A stretch of DNA of 64,000 bases, taken from NCBI GenBank assembly GCA_903772945.1, contig CAICTM010000112.1:1-64000 (forward strand), written 5' to 3'. Positions 11,920 through 23,657 of the stretch are shown here, in pieces. The position numbers and the translations under genes were made by a program. The notes below the pieces were generated by a model, which was not told the DNA's origin, searched no databases, and saw only the letters and a list, made by a program, of their open reading frames with translations. Source of the DNA: Seminavis robusta (lineage: Eukaryota > Bacillariophyta > Bacillariophyceae > Naviculales > Naviculaceae). Position 1 is the first letter of the stretch, and the number at the start of each line of letters is the position of its first letter.

Positions 11920-13491
11920 ATGACTATCAAGGACCTCCTTTTCGCCGTTCTCTTGGCGTTTGTTCTTATCAAGGTTTCTTTTCTCGAACACCATGCGGCC
12001 CATGATTCAATGGTTCGCAAACAAGCCGGCGTGATGCTCGTCGATCTCGCCCATGTGCATCAGGAGGAGATTCAAGACCTCCAATACTTTAGTGACATTG
12101 TCAATGATGAGCTGGATACCATCACGGACAAGATGTCTCATTGGGAAGCTCAGCCTCTTTGGATGGCACTCAGCCACACGTTCCCCGAATGGTTCCACGT
12201 TCCTGCTACCTACCACAACCACGGCAACAAAACACGTCCCGGTCGTAAAGGCAACTTCCAACATGCCTATGACGACGTGCTCTCCCTCTTTGATATGGAG
12301 CCGGCTCCGCATCCTTTGGAAACTGCTCTGGAGCTTGTCAGCCTCAAATGCCACACTTTGTTCACTGCCGCAAGCAAACAATGGCATGACACACTTGCCA
12401 GTGCGCAGGGCCCCTACAACTCTGCCATTTCCATTGCCCAATCCTGGCTGTCCCGCACATTCTTTCCGCATGCGCCTCCATCCACCAAAACTTCCGAAAT
12501 CGAGCTGGAGGCGGTGCCAATTGTCCCGGCTGAATGGGAGATGGACAGAGCTGTGTATGAAGGCAACCACTGTGGAGGATTCTGTTACAATCTACCGGAC
12601 GGTGCCGAGATTCGGACGGCCTACAAAGTTTTTGGCGTCCGGCGAGAGATTGTCTTTGTCGGTGTTGGGTTTACGTTTGTGGAATGGGTCCCCAAGGCAA
12701 CACCTCCGTCTTCTTCTTGGTGGGACACTGCGAACCTAGCAGACTTTTGCAACGGCATCCCCCAGGTTGCGCGCTCTCTTTCTCATGAGATCTCTGCGAT
12801 CCTCACTGGCTTTTCCAACGACGTCCTCCAGACCGCACACTCTAATTCTCGTTTCATGGCGGACCTGATATTCATGGTTGCGTTGTGTACAGTGTTTGTG
12901 GTTTTCTTCTGGATGTATTGGCGGATTACAAGCATCGATCAAGAATTGCCGCAACTTTTGCCTATCAACGAAGGCCGCGAGCTCATTGACGATTACTTCC
13001 TGTACTGCATTCAGTTGTATGGGATTACGTGGATAAGTCTCCTGGGTACGACTGACTGTTGGGCACGGCTCGCGGGCCCTTTGAGTCGCTTGGGCATGTC
13101 TCGCTTTGGTTTATCGCTCACTGGCCTTTTGAAAATGTGGAAAAAGCTCAGTTTGCAACGGCACCCTGACAAACGAAAAGGGGAAACAACCAAGCAACAG
13201 CATATCAACAGTGTTAAAGAAACCGTCCAAGGTTTCTACCGTGAGCTCGAGGTTGGGGATACTGAATCCCTGCGCAGGGTTTGGAGAGGCACCAAGACCC
13301 GTTGGTTTCGTGATCTGAATCAAGACGCTGAAACGAGTCTCGACCAGCTCCAGGAATTGCTAAATTACGACGACTTTCAAAACAAGCAGCAAAGCATCCG
13401 TCAGGCAAGGCTCAACCCGACAACACCACAGGAATGTGTTACTGCATGTCTGCTGCGAGTTTTTATTATTCCAAGCATTCCACGCTACTAG
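11920..13491 (+). CDS. Two-TM membrane protein with J-domain-like HPDK segment
   Basis: The frame opens at 11839, but the ATG at 11920 puts a hydrophobic segment (LLFAVLLAFVLIKVSF) right at the N-terminus as signal anchor, so I prefer it (523 residues). A long region follows with no family I recognise, then a second TM (FMADLIFMVALCTVFVVFFW, ~12855-12914). Near the C-terminus LLKMWKKLSLQRHPDKRKGE (~13119-13178) resembles helix II plus the HPD loop of a DnaJ J-domain, followed by a helix ending FYRELE. If real, the J segment would recruit an Hsp70 at a membrane. The helix I part is weak, so this may be a degenerate J-like domain. No homologue named. Confidence 0.6.
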   Translation: MTIKDLLFAVLLAFVLIKVSFLEHHAAHDSMVRKQAGVMLVDLAHVHQEEIQDLQYFSDIVNDELDTITDKMSHWEAQPLWMALSHTFPEWFHVPATYHNHGNKTRPGRKGNFQHAYDDVLSLFDMEPAPHPLETALELVSLKCHTLFTAASKQWHDTLASAQGPYNSAISIAQSWLSRTFFPHAPPSTKTSEIELEAVPIVPAEWEMDRAVYEGNHCGGFCYNLPDGAEIRTAYKVFGVRREIVFVGVGFTFVEWVPKATPPSSSWWDTANLADFCNGIPQVARSLSHEISAILTGFSNDVLQTAHSNSRFMADLIFMVALCTVFVVFFWMYWRITSIDQELPQLLPINEGRELIDDYFLYCIQLYGITWISLLGTTDCWARLAGPLSRLGMSRFGLSLTGLLKMWKKLSLQRHPDKRKGETTKQQHINSVKETVQGFYRELEVGDTESLRRVWRGTKTRWFRDLNQDAETSLDQLQELLNYDDFQNKQQSIRQARLNPTTPQECVTACLLRVFIIPSIPRY

Positions 13492-13614
13492 ACGTGTTGG
13501 TACTTGGACGACGACAAGATTGGATGTGGTGGGAAGTGATTGATGTGGTGGAAGATTGTGGAGTGGGCGTAGTGCTGCCAATGCTATCTTGAGCTGCCAA
13601 CCCATGCTTTGTGC

Positions 13615-13890
13615 AGGCAATGACATGAATGGTGACAGGAGGGGGATGACCGCATAAGACCCTGTCTGCTTTGGTGATGACATGACATGACATGAATGGT
13701 GACAGGAGTAGGAATCCATGGGGATGACTGCAGAAGACCCTGTCTGCTTTCTGCAGCCGACAACATGAATGGAGACAGGAGTTGGAATCCAAGCTGGAGA
13801 CCACATAAGATCCTGTCTGCTTTCTGCAGGCCATGACATGAACGGTGACAGGAGTGGAAATCCATGGGGACGACCGCATAAGATCCTGAA
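13615..13890. repeat. Minisatellite, four ~73-bp units
   Basis: GGTGACAGGA-type landmarks recur at 13631, 13698, 13771 and 13844 (spacing 67, 73, 73), each followed by a GACCGCATAAGA-like and a CCTGTCTGCTTT block. It begins 120 bp past the previous stop codon. Open frames across it on the minus strand are repeat artefacts. Confidence 0.8.
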
Positions 13891-15366
13891 CTGCATGAGA
13901 GCAACGACTGAGCAAATGAAATCCATTGGGGGCACTTGGCTTGGGGAGAAGCAGGGAGAGAGGCATTGGTATTGTACTACTCTACACGTATTATATTATT
14001 ATAGAATCACAATCAATCACTCCACACTCTAGTCTTTCTCTACCAGATGACGCTTGCTATAGCTACTGGCAGTGTCAATGATGCAGCCATGGCACAACTG
14101 GATTCTAGCCTTTTGGATAATCATTCTGATCATCCATCATCCACCTATCCATACTAAGAGACTCTGGCAAATCCTCTCATGATGTTTGGGAAAGGATCTC
14201 TCATTACCAATCTCTCAATATGCGTTGTCGAAATTAGGTAGCCTTGGTTTTGTGAAGAACTCCACCTGTTTTGAACCCTGGTAGGCTCTCTTCTGGTTGG
14301 GCACCAGCAAAGAAGGCTGCTCCTCCTTTGCCCACGGACGTATCATGGATCATGGATAGTTGGATAGCTAGTAAGTAAGTGTAGACAGTAGACAGACTGT
14401 ACAACAGCTTCCGAGGCACTCACTTCTCATTCTCTAGCTAGTCTAGTGGGAAATGGTGTACCGTACCAAATGAGCTTTTCAAACAGGAAGGCAAACAGCC
14501 CAGTTGGCACCGTTGCATGTGCTACCTGCCCAAAGCTCTTTGTCGCCCACGCTGAGGACCAGAATGGCCGCCAGATGCAGGCAAGCAATCGATAGACAGT
14601 GCTGAATGCCAACTCTTCTTTGTCTCGCCCTGGCTAGCTAGACCGTAACCTCCCTACCGTACCACTCTAAGAAACCCCTTTCGTAGATGTCTATTGCGTT
14701 TGGGGTTTCCAGCTGTGTTTGTGAGCCGCACGTAGCATTTCCCACCAGGTGGTTGGGTCCTTGTACGTAGATTTGGAGTGAGACTCGGTCACTGGGCTTC
14801 AGTCTTCTCCCTGCACCCTGCACCTACCAGCGCCAATCTAAAGAACAAAAAGGAAGTCATTCTAGCTAGCTGTCCTGCGGGGTGCCAGGTTGCTGGAATG
14901 TCTTTTTAGGGCATGACAACATGTTAACACATATATTACTTGAGTGACCAGGTAGCGTACTTACTTAGGGACTTCCCTTGCCGAAGCTTTTTTAAAAGGC
15001 CAAAGAGACAGTGAACCCCGATTGGCATTACATGTAGCATTGGGACTTTGGACATCTGGAACATTCTGACACATTTGGCTCTGCTGGATCGGCTTCGGAG
15101 TGCGTTCCCATAACCATTCACTATTGCAAGCGGAAAGCTCTTATCTCTTCGTTCCTCGCAACTCAACCCGCAACAGGAACCTCGCATTTGCTGCTCAATC
15201 GAGACCTACTCCAGCATTTATTACCCTAGCGTGCTACGGTAGCAAGGGTAGTAGATGGCAAGAAGACTGATCACGCCTCCCTGCTACATTTATTAATAGC
15301 AACTACGTTGAAAGCCACAAGCCAGACAGAAAGCGAGACGGTTGATTCTTCTATCATCAATAAAAC
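13891..15366. other. Intergenic spacer
   Basis: I see no gene, RNA or clear repeat beyond short CTAG-rich words near 14370, 14440, 14630 and 14865. The last ~150 bp are the likely promoter and 5' UTR of the LRR gene. Confidence 0.5.
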
Positions 15367-18300
15367 ATGAAAAACACCAAGGAGCATGGGGATGATGACA
15401 GCCCTAACAAAGTATTGAATGGCAAGCCGTCGGAAGAGGTGCGATCGTCGATGAGCCGGGAGGAGAAAAAGACCGCCAAAGGCGCTCCTGCCAGATCGAG
15501 AGCGTCCGTTCCGGGTGCTACCTTTCATAGTACTAGTACTGCCAAGGAAGGCAAGACTCCTGTCACCAGACATACAGTGACAAGTATTGACGTGGATGAC
15601 CATTGTTGTTTGGAAGATGCAACAACACTACAGAGTGGCTTGACTCGCTTTGCCGAAGAACGAGCTGCCAAGGAAGCTGCTAGAGCCAGCAGGGATTCCG
15701 CTACTGGCGCAGCCGTCCTTCCAGGAGCCGTCTTGCAACGCAGTCAGGACCGCAGAGCAACTCAAAAGGCCGCCAAGAACCACAATGTGACTAATAGTGC
15801 TGCTGTTGCGGGTTCTGTGACTACTACCAGTACTAGTACTGATAATGATGCGGTCATTCAACGTGGTCTTCGACGATCCGCAGAAGAAAAAGCAGTCAAG
15901 GAGGCAGCTAGATTGGCCACAATACAGGGAGAAGCCGTTGGTGCTACTACTGATGCAACCAGCACTGACCCTATTCAACGTGGCCTGCGTCGATCAGCGG
16001 AAGAAAAAGCCGTCAAGGAGGCTGCCAGAATGGCCACGAAACAGGGAGAAGCAGTAGGTGCCTCGACTGATGCTACCAGCACTGACCCTATTCAACGTGG
16101 GCTGCGAAGATCAGCCGAAGAAAAGGCAGTCAAAGAGGCTGCCAGAATGGCCACGAAACATGGAGAAGCAGTAGGTGCTTCCAACGACACAAATAATGCA
16201 GCCGTCGCATCGGGAGAGGCTGTCAAAGTTCTTTCGGGAAATAATACGGGCAATGGCGAGATGCAGCCTGGTGCTCATCGCGTATCAGCCATGGACAACA
16301 GCGTTGTCAATAATAACCACCGTGATAGTACTGCCACCAAGAAAGGACTTGGCAGGAACAGCATTGCGGCTGTGCAAAGAAGAAACGACGAGAGAGAAGC
16401 TCCCCAGATGCTGGACGACAAGAACGCGGCCGACGATGCTGAAAGCCTTCGTGAAAAGATCGCCGTCGCTTCTTCCGAAAGGTCCACGAACACGCTGACG
16501 CACCCGCGAGAGAAAAGTACAAAGGCACTAGTCGAGTCGCCCAAAGAAGAGGCAAATAATATTGGAGTCTCCGCTCGGAGTTTTGACGTGGAGAGTCAAC
16601 GTAGAGGCGATGAACCAGAAATCGATGTGGACAATGTGGATGGGTTGGCTGTCGCCACGGCTGTGATGGATGAATCCAGCAAACGCCATTACCAAGAAGC
16701 CCAACAAGTAGATGATTTCATGTTGCAAGAACAAGCGGCAGAGCAAGCGGAGAAAGAAATGAAAGAGACACAGTGTCGTCGCATTGGGCTTGCGATCGTT
16801 TTGTGTTCCTTATCGATCATTGGTCTCAGTCTCGGGTTTGGGTTGCGCCCTTCATCCCGTGAAGTGCAAGCAGCAGCTATGCCAACAGTGCCAACAACCT
16901 CCCCATCCATGGAGCCGTCACCGGCGCCATCGTCTGCCCCTACGACAGTTTTGGAGGTGTTGCTAGAGAGTCTGCCAGATGACACAATAGCCAGCCTCAA
17001 AAATGGCAGCGATACACCCCAATGGAAAGCATGGCGTTGGCTGGGTGACTACCCCAACATTACAGTCCTTCCAGAATGGAGGAAAAGTCAGCTCTTTGCC
17101 ATGGCCACTTTCTACTATGCTCTCGAGGGGGAAGCATGGCCTGCCTTTATTCAAGACCGATGGTTGGATGAGACAAAGGATGAGTGTGAATGGTACTCCA
17201 ATGGGCTTGGGTGGTTTGATTATGGTGTATACAGACCATATGAGAATATTGATGATGATGAATACAACCATAAGATTCAAGAAATTCCATGCGACTCTCT
17301 TGGGAGATTGATTTCTCTCCGACTTGATTCTCTTGAGCTTTCCGGTCATACACCTTATGTTCCACAGGAGATCACAATGTTGAGTTCATTGACATTGCTT
17401 CAGTTGAGTTTCAGTGGAATTGATACTCCGATAACATCTTTGCTGCCCTCAGGACTCTTTACTATGGGGGCTTTAACACACCTGGATCTGGCTGATAATT
17501 CGTTCACCGGTCCAATCCCTTCAAAGCTTCAAGAGTTCTCAGGATTAAGATATTTGACCTTGGATGGCAACGAATTCACAGGTCCAATACCTTTGGAACT
17601 CCTACGTTTGCCTGACTTGGTAACATTATTTTTGGATGACAATCAATTATCAGGTCAAATCCCCTCCGAGTTAGGGCTATTGACTCGTGTGACAGATTTG
17701 GCATTGAACAGGAACAAACTCACAGGCCAGCTTCCCTCGGAAATTGCTCAGTTGAAGTCTTTGGATTATCTGTGGTTGCAGAAGAATCAGCTTTCTGGTG
17801 AAATTCCTTCATTTCTTGGAGACATGATTCGATTGGAAGAATTGAGGATCAGTGAGAATGAGCTGACAGGAGAATTTCCAAAAGAGCTTGGGACTTTGAA
17901 GTTTCTGACCTCCTTGTTTCTGTTCAAGAATCAGCTTACTGGGACCCTACCAAAGGAGCTTGGATTTTTGATGGATTTGATGGATTTGAGGCTCTATGAC
18001 AACCTTTTCACAGGTACTATTTGTCAGAGCTGGGACTCTTGGCTTCCTTGGCTTCATTGCGGCTTCAAGGGAATGAGCTAAATGGCAGAATCCCCTCAGA
18101 GCTGGGAAATTTGTCTACTCTGAGTTTCTTGTTTTTGAACAGGAATCAGCTCACCGGCACCCTACCAAGAGAGCTCGGGCAACTAACTGCTCTGAATGAG
18201 CTGAGCCTTAGTGTCAACCAATTCACAGGACAACTCTCCTCTGTGATTGGGGGTTTAACAGCTCTGAATTCCTTTTGGGCTTATGAGAATCAGCTGTCAG

Positions 18301-19832
18301 GAAGGTTCCCATCTGAGATTGGACTCCTTACTGAATTGAGTGCACTCTGGTTACATAGCAATCATTTCACCGGGACCCTACCAAAAGAGCTTGGGTTTTT
18401 GATGGATTTGATGGATTTGAGGCTCTACGACAACCTTTTCACAGGTACTATTTTGTCAGAGCTGGGACTCTTGGCTTCCTTGGCTTCATTGCGGCTTCAG
18501 GGGAATGAGCTAAATGGCAGAATCCCCTCAGAGCTGGGAAATTTGTCTACTCTGAGTTTATTATTCTTGAACAGGAATCAGTTTACTGGATCACTGCCCA
18601 TTGAGTTTGGGCATCTAAGTGCTCTGCAAGAGCTGAGCCTCAGTGTCAACCAATTCACAGGACAACTCTCCTCTGTGATTGGGGGCTTAACAGCTCTGAA
18701 TTCCTTTTGGGCTTATGAGAACCAGCTGTCAGGAAGCTTCCCCTCTGAGATTGGACTCCTTACTGAATTGAGTGCACTCTGGTTACATAGCAATCAGCTC
18801 ACCGGGACCCTACCAAAAGAGCTTGGATTTTTGATGGATTTGATGTATTTGAGGCTGGATGACAACCTTTTCACAGGTACTATTTTGTCAGAGCTGGGAC
18901 TCTTGGCTTCCTTGGCATCCTTGCGGCTTCGGGGGAATGAGCTAAATGGCAGAATCCCCTCAGAGCTGGGAAATTTGTCTACTCTGAGTTTCTTATTCCT
19001 GAACAGGAATCAGCTCACTGGCACCCTACCAAGAGAGCTGGGGCAACTAACTGCTCTGAATGAGCTGAGCTTGAGTAACAACCTTGTCAATGGCCAACTG
19101 CCTTCAGAGATTGGATATTTGAGTGTTCTGGAGTCTTTGTGGTTATACAGCAATCAGATGACAGGGAAGTTTGTGACAGAGATTGGTTTGATGGTTGCTT
19201 TGAGAACCTTGGCCCTCAATGACAACCTTTTCACAGGGCAAATGCCACCAGAGCTTGGGCGCCTGACCAGTTTGGAGAGGTTGAGTTTGTCGTCCAATCA
19301 GATGATTGGCCCCCTTGTTTCAGAGCTTGGACTGTTGACTTCTTTGGTTTCCTTGAGCACGCCTGTGAATCTGTTCACTGGCACCCTGCCAAAAGAGCTT
19401 GGACGTCTGTCAGCTTTGACAGCCTTGTTCCTGTACGATAACCAGCTGACAGGTCAACTCTCATCACACTTGGGTCTCTGCACATCACTGATCACGTTGA
19501 GATTGGAGGGAAACCAGCTAGGAGGTGGTGTTCCTACGGAGCTGGGGCTATTGACTGCTCTGACATCGCTAAAGATCAACAACAACATACTTTCCGGGGA
19601 TTTGCCAAGTGAAATTGGTTTGCTGACAAACTTGGTGGAGCTCAATCTTGCCAACAACTCCTTGGTTGGACAGCTGCCAAGTGAGCTAGGATTCTTGATC
19701 TCCTTGGAAATGGTTGACTTCACTGGCAACCAGCTGACAGCTTCAATCCCACCTCAACTACTGAATGATTCCATGGTTCTGAGTCTGGATGGGAGTCTGA
19801 ATGGGAGCAACTTGTCGCAGCGTCTACCATAA
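15367..19832 (+). CDS. Type II membrane leucine-rich-repeat protein
   Basis: The ATG at 15367 starts a charged cytosolic-type region with 39-residue repeats (15850-16190). One TM (IGLAIVLCSLSIIGLSLGFG, near residue 475) is followed by a short Pro/Ser stalk (SPSMEPSPAPSSAP), a capping region with the W-x-C pattern of diatom LRR proteins (ending around residue 620), and about thirty 24-residue plant-type LRRs (LxxLxLxxNxLxGxIPxELG) to the stop at 19832. No kinase domain follows. At 18020-18022 a T3 run stands where the next repeat copy has T4, breaking the frame once; the repeat period is 431 bp there and 432 bp afterwards. This reads as a one-base loss or an assembly error. Ligand binding at the surface is inferred from the family. 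Confidence 0.8.
15850..16190 (+). repeat. 39-codon tandem repeat in LRR protein N-terminus
   Basis: IQRGLRRSAEEKAVKEAAR recurs three times with period 117 bp (for example 15971 and 16088). A weaker related unit lies upstream (LTRFAEERAAKEAAR near 15640). The units are charged and helix-prone, on the cytosolic side of the TM. Confidence 0.85.
17940..19080 (+). repeat. 432-bp (six-LRR) tandem duplications
   Basis: Blocks starting at the same CAACCTTTTCACAGGTAC word (18000, 18431, 18863) are nearly identical. 432 bp equals 144 residues, exactly six 24-residue LRRs. High nucleotide identity implies recent expansion or conversion. Confidence 0.85.
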
Positions 19833-21348
19833 CCATTATTCTATAATGTGCGTGTGTTTCATGTTTGCATTGTTTCAGTTGCCAGTGGCACTAGCTAGAA
19901 TCAAACATCGCTTCTTTGCAGCCCAAGTTGGACATGTCGCTGCTCTTGTCTGCAAGCTAGCTCCCTAGCTAGCAAGTAGGCTCGAGCAGGATCTTGAAGC
20001 CACCCATATTCTTGCTGGTAGAGCTGCGAAGACTAGTGTGCGGTGGGCCGGTCATTGAGAGGCAACTGCAAAGGCAAGAGGCATTTGGCTATTGCCTTTT
20101 GATCGTGCAAGCAAGCAGCAATGCTTCTTGGCTTTGCTTGCTTCTCCCTGATCAATCGCCGAGTGAATGCTGGCTACCAGCCAATTGAAAGAAAAGAGCA
20201 AGTTCCAAGAGTCAGTCGCCCAGTCCACAGCCAGCTGGCCAAGAAGCAGTACCTAAAGCCGTCTTTTTGTCCTTTAGGAAATCTTTTCTAGCCTCTAGCT
20301 AGCTCGCCACTATCTAGTAGTAGCTAGCTAGACGCTTCTGTCCACTCGGCAGCAAGCACAGCATCTTGCTCTTGTACTGCTGCAAGAGCTTGTATATATC
20401 ATGAAGCTAAGCAACTGTATCTGGTCATTAAGCTACGGTAAGCAACTGTATCTGGCCAGTGACTAGCTAGCTAGCCATAGCCATCGCTGTTGCTTTGGCC
20501 ATTGTTCTGGCCATCAATCAATCAATGCAATGGGTTCTTTTTAGCTTGGCGTCGAGCAGATGGATTGGAGTAAAAAGTGAGGCACCTTGCATTGCAATAC
20601 AAGAACGAGTTCCGGTGAACGGTCATCCTCCTCTAAGCCCGCTCATGAGAGTCCTAGGTTCTTTTTCTTGTACCGGCACTCACATGATTTAAAAACTATA
20701 ATTCCTCTAAAGCATTAACCATTGAGTGTTACTTACGCCTCAAGTTCAACTTTCTCTGCCTTGTTATTTAAAATAGTTCCTTGGGTCATCAAGAATGACA
20801 CTCAGAATTATTGTTTCGTAGAAGCTTTTAATTAAGAGGTTGTAAAAGCACGGTGGAACGTTGAATGCACCGCGGACCGCGCATTGACGCAGCAGCATCA
20901 TCCCCAAGAACACGTCACTGTATGTATGAAAAAGACGCTTTCCGGTTCCTTGCAAGCTTGCGGTGCTTAATAGAATTAATAAAGAACGTGAAGAAATATA
21001 AGTACTGTTTCCGCCATACTGAGTCATGTACTCGACTGCTAGCTCTAGATAGTATATTTATCGATTGCAGTTGCAAGGCTGAGGTGGACCAATCAACACG
21101 GCTTTTAGCTCTGAATCATCGTATCATTCAGACGGCTGGTCACCTTCCTCACACCTCATCATTCGAGAGTGAACCGCGGTACTGTAGCAAGCGAATGTAG
21201 TGCATTGCTCTCGTCATAGATTGATCATTCCCAAACCAAAGTCCTCCTCTAAACCTCGTCTGCTACCACTTCCAAGCTCCTCTTCTCTCTCTACTACTCA
21301 TACATCAAGGTTGGTTACTATAGTATAGTATAGTATTGTGTAGTGAGC
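19833..21348. other. Intergenic spacer
   Basis: No gene that I can support. CTAGCTAG words cluster at 19890-19975, 20290-20335 and 20465. A duplicated AAGCAACTGTATCTGG word occurs at 20408 and 20439. An 87-codon ATG frame on the minus strand (20764-21027) has no recognisable features. Confidence 0.5.
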
Positions 21349-22932
21349 ATGACGACGACCAACGCGCCCGATAGTGGTTTTATGTTGTTTGACTCGGTGA
21401 GCAATTCAGAGGAGGATCTGTGGGGCATCCATACGAATACGAATAAGAAGAAGAACGGTAACGATAAGATGGCTCTACTGGGTGAAGAAGAAGAGGACGA
21501 TGATGACGTTGGCACGGAGAGTCTATCATCGTCAGAAGAAGAAGAAGAAGACGAAGAGACGGACAGTGAAGATGAACACGACAGTGACGAGGATGAAGAG
21601 AGTGACGATGAGGATGATGATAGTTCGGACTCTTCCTCGTTGGGCAGTACGATTGAACGCATGGAAGCCGAAGCCGCTGCCAACGGACGTCCACCTCCTC
21701 GTTCGTCCATGGTCATGCTGGGATTGGGAAATCGAGCCATGAGCAGTCGATCCATTGGATCGTCGTCCGGTACGATCACTGCCGAACCACGGCCTCGTGG
21801 GATGCGTCGCAATCAAAAGTCGGCTCCCAATCTGTTGGAGCTCGATATTCCCGTGGCCGCCGCCATGGTCAGCACTCCCCAACAAAAAGATTCCCTGCGT
21901 TCCTTCATGGCACGCATGAACAGTGCCCAGCTCATTATGCAGCACGACGCCGACGCGCACACAGTCGCCGAGACTCCTGTCGTCAAGCCAACGACACCTC
22001 AGCAAGACGAACCTGATACTACTGCCCTCATCAATGACGGCAGCAACAGTACCCGTTCCAAAGTCCGCAAATCCCGGAGTGCCAATGCGTTGGGGGACAT
22101 GTTAAAAACCGAACGCAGCAGTCGCGACAAGAACAGTCCCACACGCATGCTCGAACAATTGTGGGAACAAGTCATTTTGGTCGAGAGCAGTACCACCACC
22201 GAGTTGACCGTCGCCACCGATCACGATGACACCAATGCCCCTGTCGCAAAGAAACCACACGCCCGCATGAAAGATTGGATTCCACCGGCGTTTTGGGATA
22301 CGTATTTTGATCTCATTACCGAACAACGGATTGACGCCTACACACGGCCCATTGTCACGGCCATGCGGGCATTGGATCTGACGACGATCAAACAGATTGT
22401 GGCAGAACATGGCCCGCAAGTGATGAATGCGTGCAACCGACAAGGCGAATCGTTGATGCATTTGGCATTCCGACGCGGCAATGTCGATATTATCAATTAC
22501 ATGTTGCACGACGTCAAAGCATCCTTGACGGTCCGCGACGATTGGAATAAAACGCCACTCCATGATTTGTGTTGGTATACCAAAACCAATTTGGAAAATC
22601 ATGGCGCTCGTGCGTGGCAATGCATTGTCTTGCATGTGATGCAACATGCTCCGGCACTCTTTTTTGCCCGGGATCGACGAGGATTTTTGCCACTGCAATA
22701 TGTTCCACAAGAGTGTTTTGGGGATTGGTGTAAATTTCTGGACGACAATAATGCACTGCTCAAGTGGAGGATTGATTATTTGGATTTTCAACGCATTCGA
22801 TTCCGATTGCAGAAAACATTGACGCGTGCCAAGGATCAAATCAAACGACAAGAAGAACGACAACAACATCGACGTCAACAAGCTGTGGAAGAGCAAATGA
22901 CACCAACGACAACAACAACAAAGGAGGGGTAA
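21349..22932 (+). CDS. Acidic ankyrin-repeat protein (paralogue of 50703-51857)
   Basis: 527 residues from the ATG at 21349. A highly acidic, Ser-rich N-terminal half (poly-Glu/Asp, ~21480-21650) is followed by basic linear motifs (SAPNLLEL, FMARMNSAQ), then two or three ankyrin repeats around 22430-22560 (CNRQGESLMHLAFRRGN, VRDDWNKTPLHDLCW) and a conserved tail (FARDRRGFLPLQYVPQECF). The order and motifs are shared with the gene at 50703-51857. This architecture resembles a family common in diatoms with no assigned biochemical role. A protein-protein interaction function is inferred from ankyrin folds; the acidic tract could suit a nuclear or chromatin partner. No intron needed. Confidence 0.8.
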   Translation: MTTTNAPDSGFMLFDSVSNSEEDLWGIHTNTNKKKNGNDKMALLGEEEEDDDDVGTESLSSSEEEEEDEETDSEDEHDSDEDEESDDEDDDSSDSSSLGSTIERMEAEAAANGRPPPRSSMVMLGLGNRAMSSRSIGSSSGTITAEPRPRGMRRNQKSAPNLLELDIPVAAAMVSTPQQKDSLRSFMARMNSAQLIMQHDADAHTVAETPVVKPTTPQQDEPDTTALINDGSNSTRSKVRKSRSANALGDMLKTERSSRDKNSPTRMLEQLWEQVILVESSTTTELTVATDHDDTNAPVAKKPHARMKDWIPPAFWDTYFDLITEQRIDAYTRPIVTAMRALDLTTIKQIVAEHGPQVMNACNRQGESLMHLAFRRGNVDIINYMLHDVKASLTVRDDWNKTPLHDLCWYTKTNLENHGARAWQCIVLHVMQHAPALFFARDRRGFLPLQYVPQECFGDWCKFLDDNNALLKWRIDYLDFQRIRFRLQKTLTRAKDQIKRQEERQQHRRQQAVEEQMTPTTTTTKEG

Positions 22933-23657
22933 CTAACTAACTAACTTGCAACTTGCAAGCACTCGACACGAACGCAGAATACATCGCCATCATGGGGGGG
23001 GCGCTGCACACTGGCAGCAACCAACTAAACTGTACAAACCAAACCAAACCAGCCAGTAGACGCTCCGATCCATCATTCTAAAATGTTAATAATCAAATAA
23101 TAGAAACTCAACAAGATATGACATTCGAGTACCTTCAGCGCCACGGTCTTCTCCGAGCCGCCTTTGGCATCACTTGAGGTACGGTACGAGGTACGCACCT
23201 CCGGCGCTCGGCGTTACGAACCGTACCGGTACCTGGTACGACTGTACGGTACTAGTGCCACCAACTGGGGGTGGAAAATCTCAGGCCCCGCCGGCAGGAG
23301 TCCAACAACAACAGGAAGACGCCAGCTCGCACCTGCCTGTCTGCTGCTGAAGAAGGCTGAAAGGGTCACTCCCTGCCGTCGCGTATGACAAAGCAACGAG
23401 ACAAGATAGCTCGAGTGTTCGCGAGGATACATCCTCATACGGACACTTCCGAGATTTTGTGCTCAGGGAAAGATAGGCCCACAAAGCTCAAAAACTTGGT
23501 AGTGTAAATGCAAAAGGGGCAAGGGCAGAGCACATTACAGTTCAAACATGTATCTGCGCAACGTGCAACCATCATCGCTCTACCAAGTGTTGTTCTTCGG
23601 TAGCAATCAAGCAAGCAAACAGCCGTTTGGCTGCGAAGGCCTTGAAACGGTGGCGGG
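22933..23657. other. Intergenic spacer with GTACC-rich palindromic patch
   Basis: Between 23170 and 23255 words such as GGTACGGTACGAGGTAC and CCGTACCGGTACCTGGTAC repeat in both orientations, a dense local example of the KpnI-like motif scattered over the window. No gene seen. Confidence 0.5.

Noticed and set aside
13600-13966. Overlapping minus-strand open frames of 106-191 codons
   Set aside because: They are created by the 73-bp minisatellite in three frames and show no protein features.
20764-21027. 87-codon minus-strand ATG frame
   Set aside because: No recognisable feature, and no supporting neighbours or motifs.
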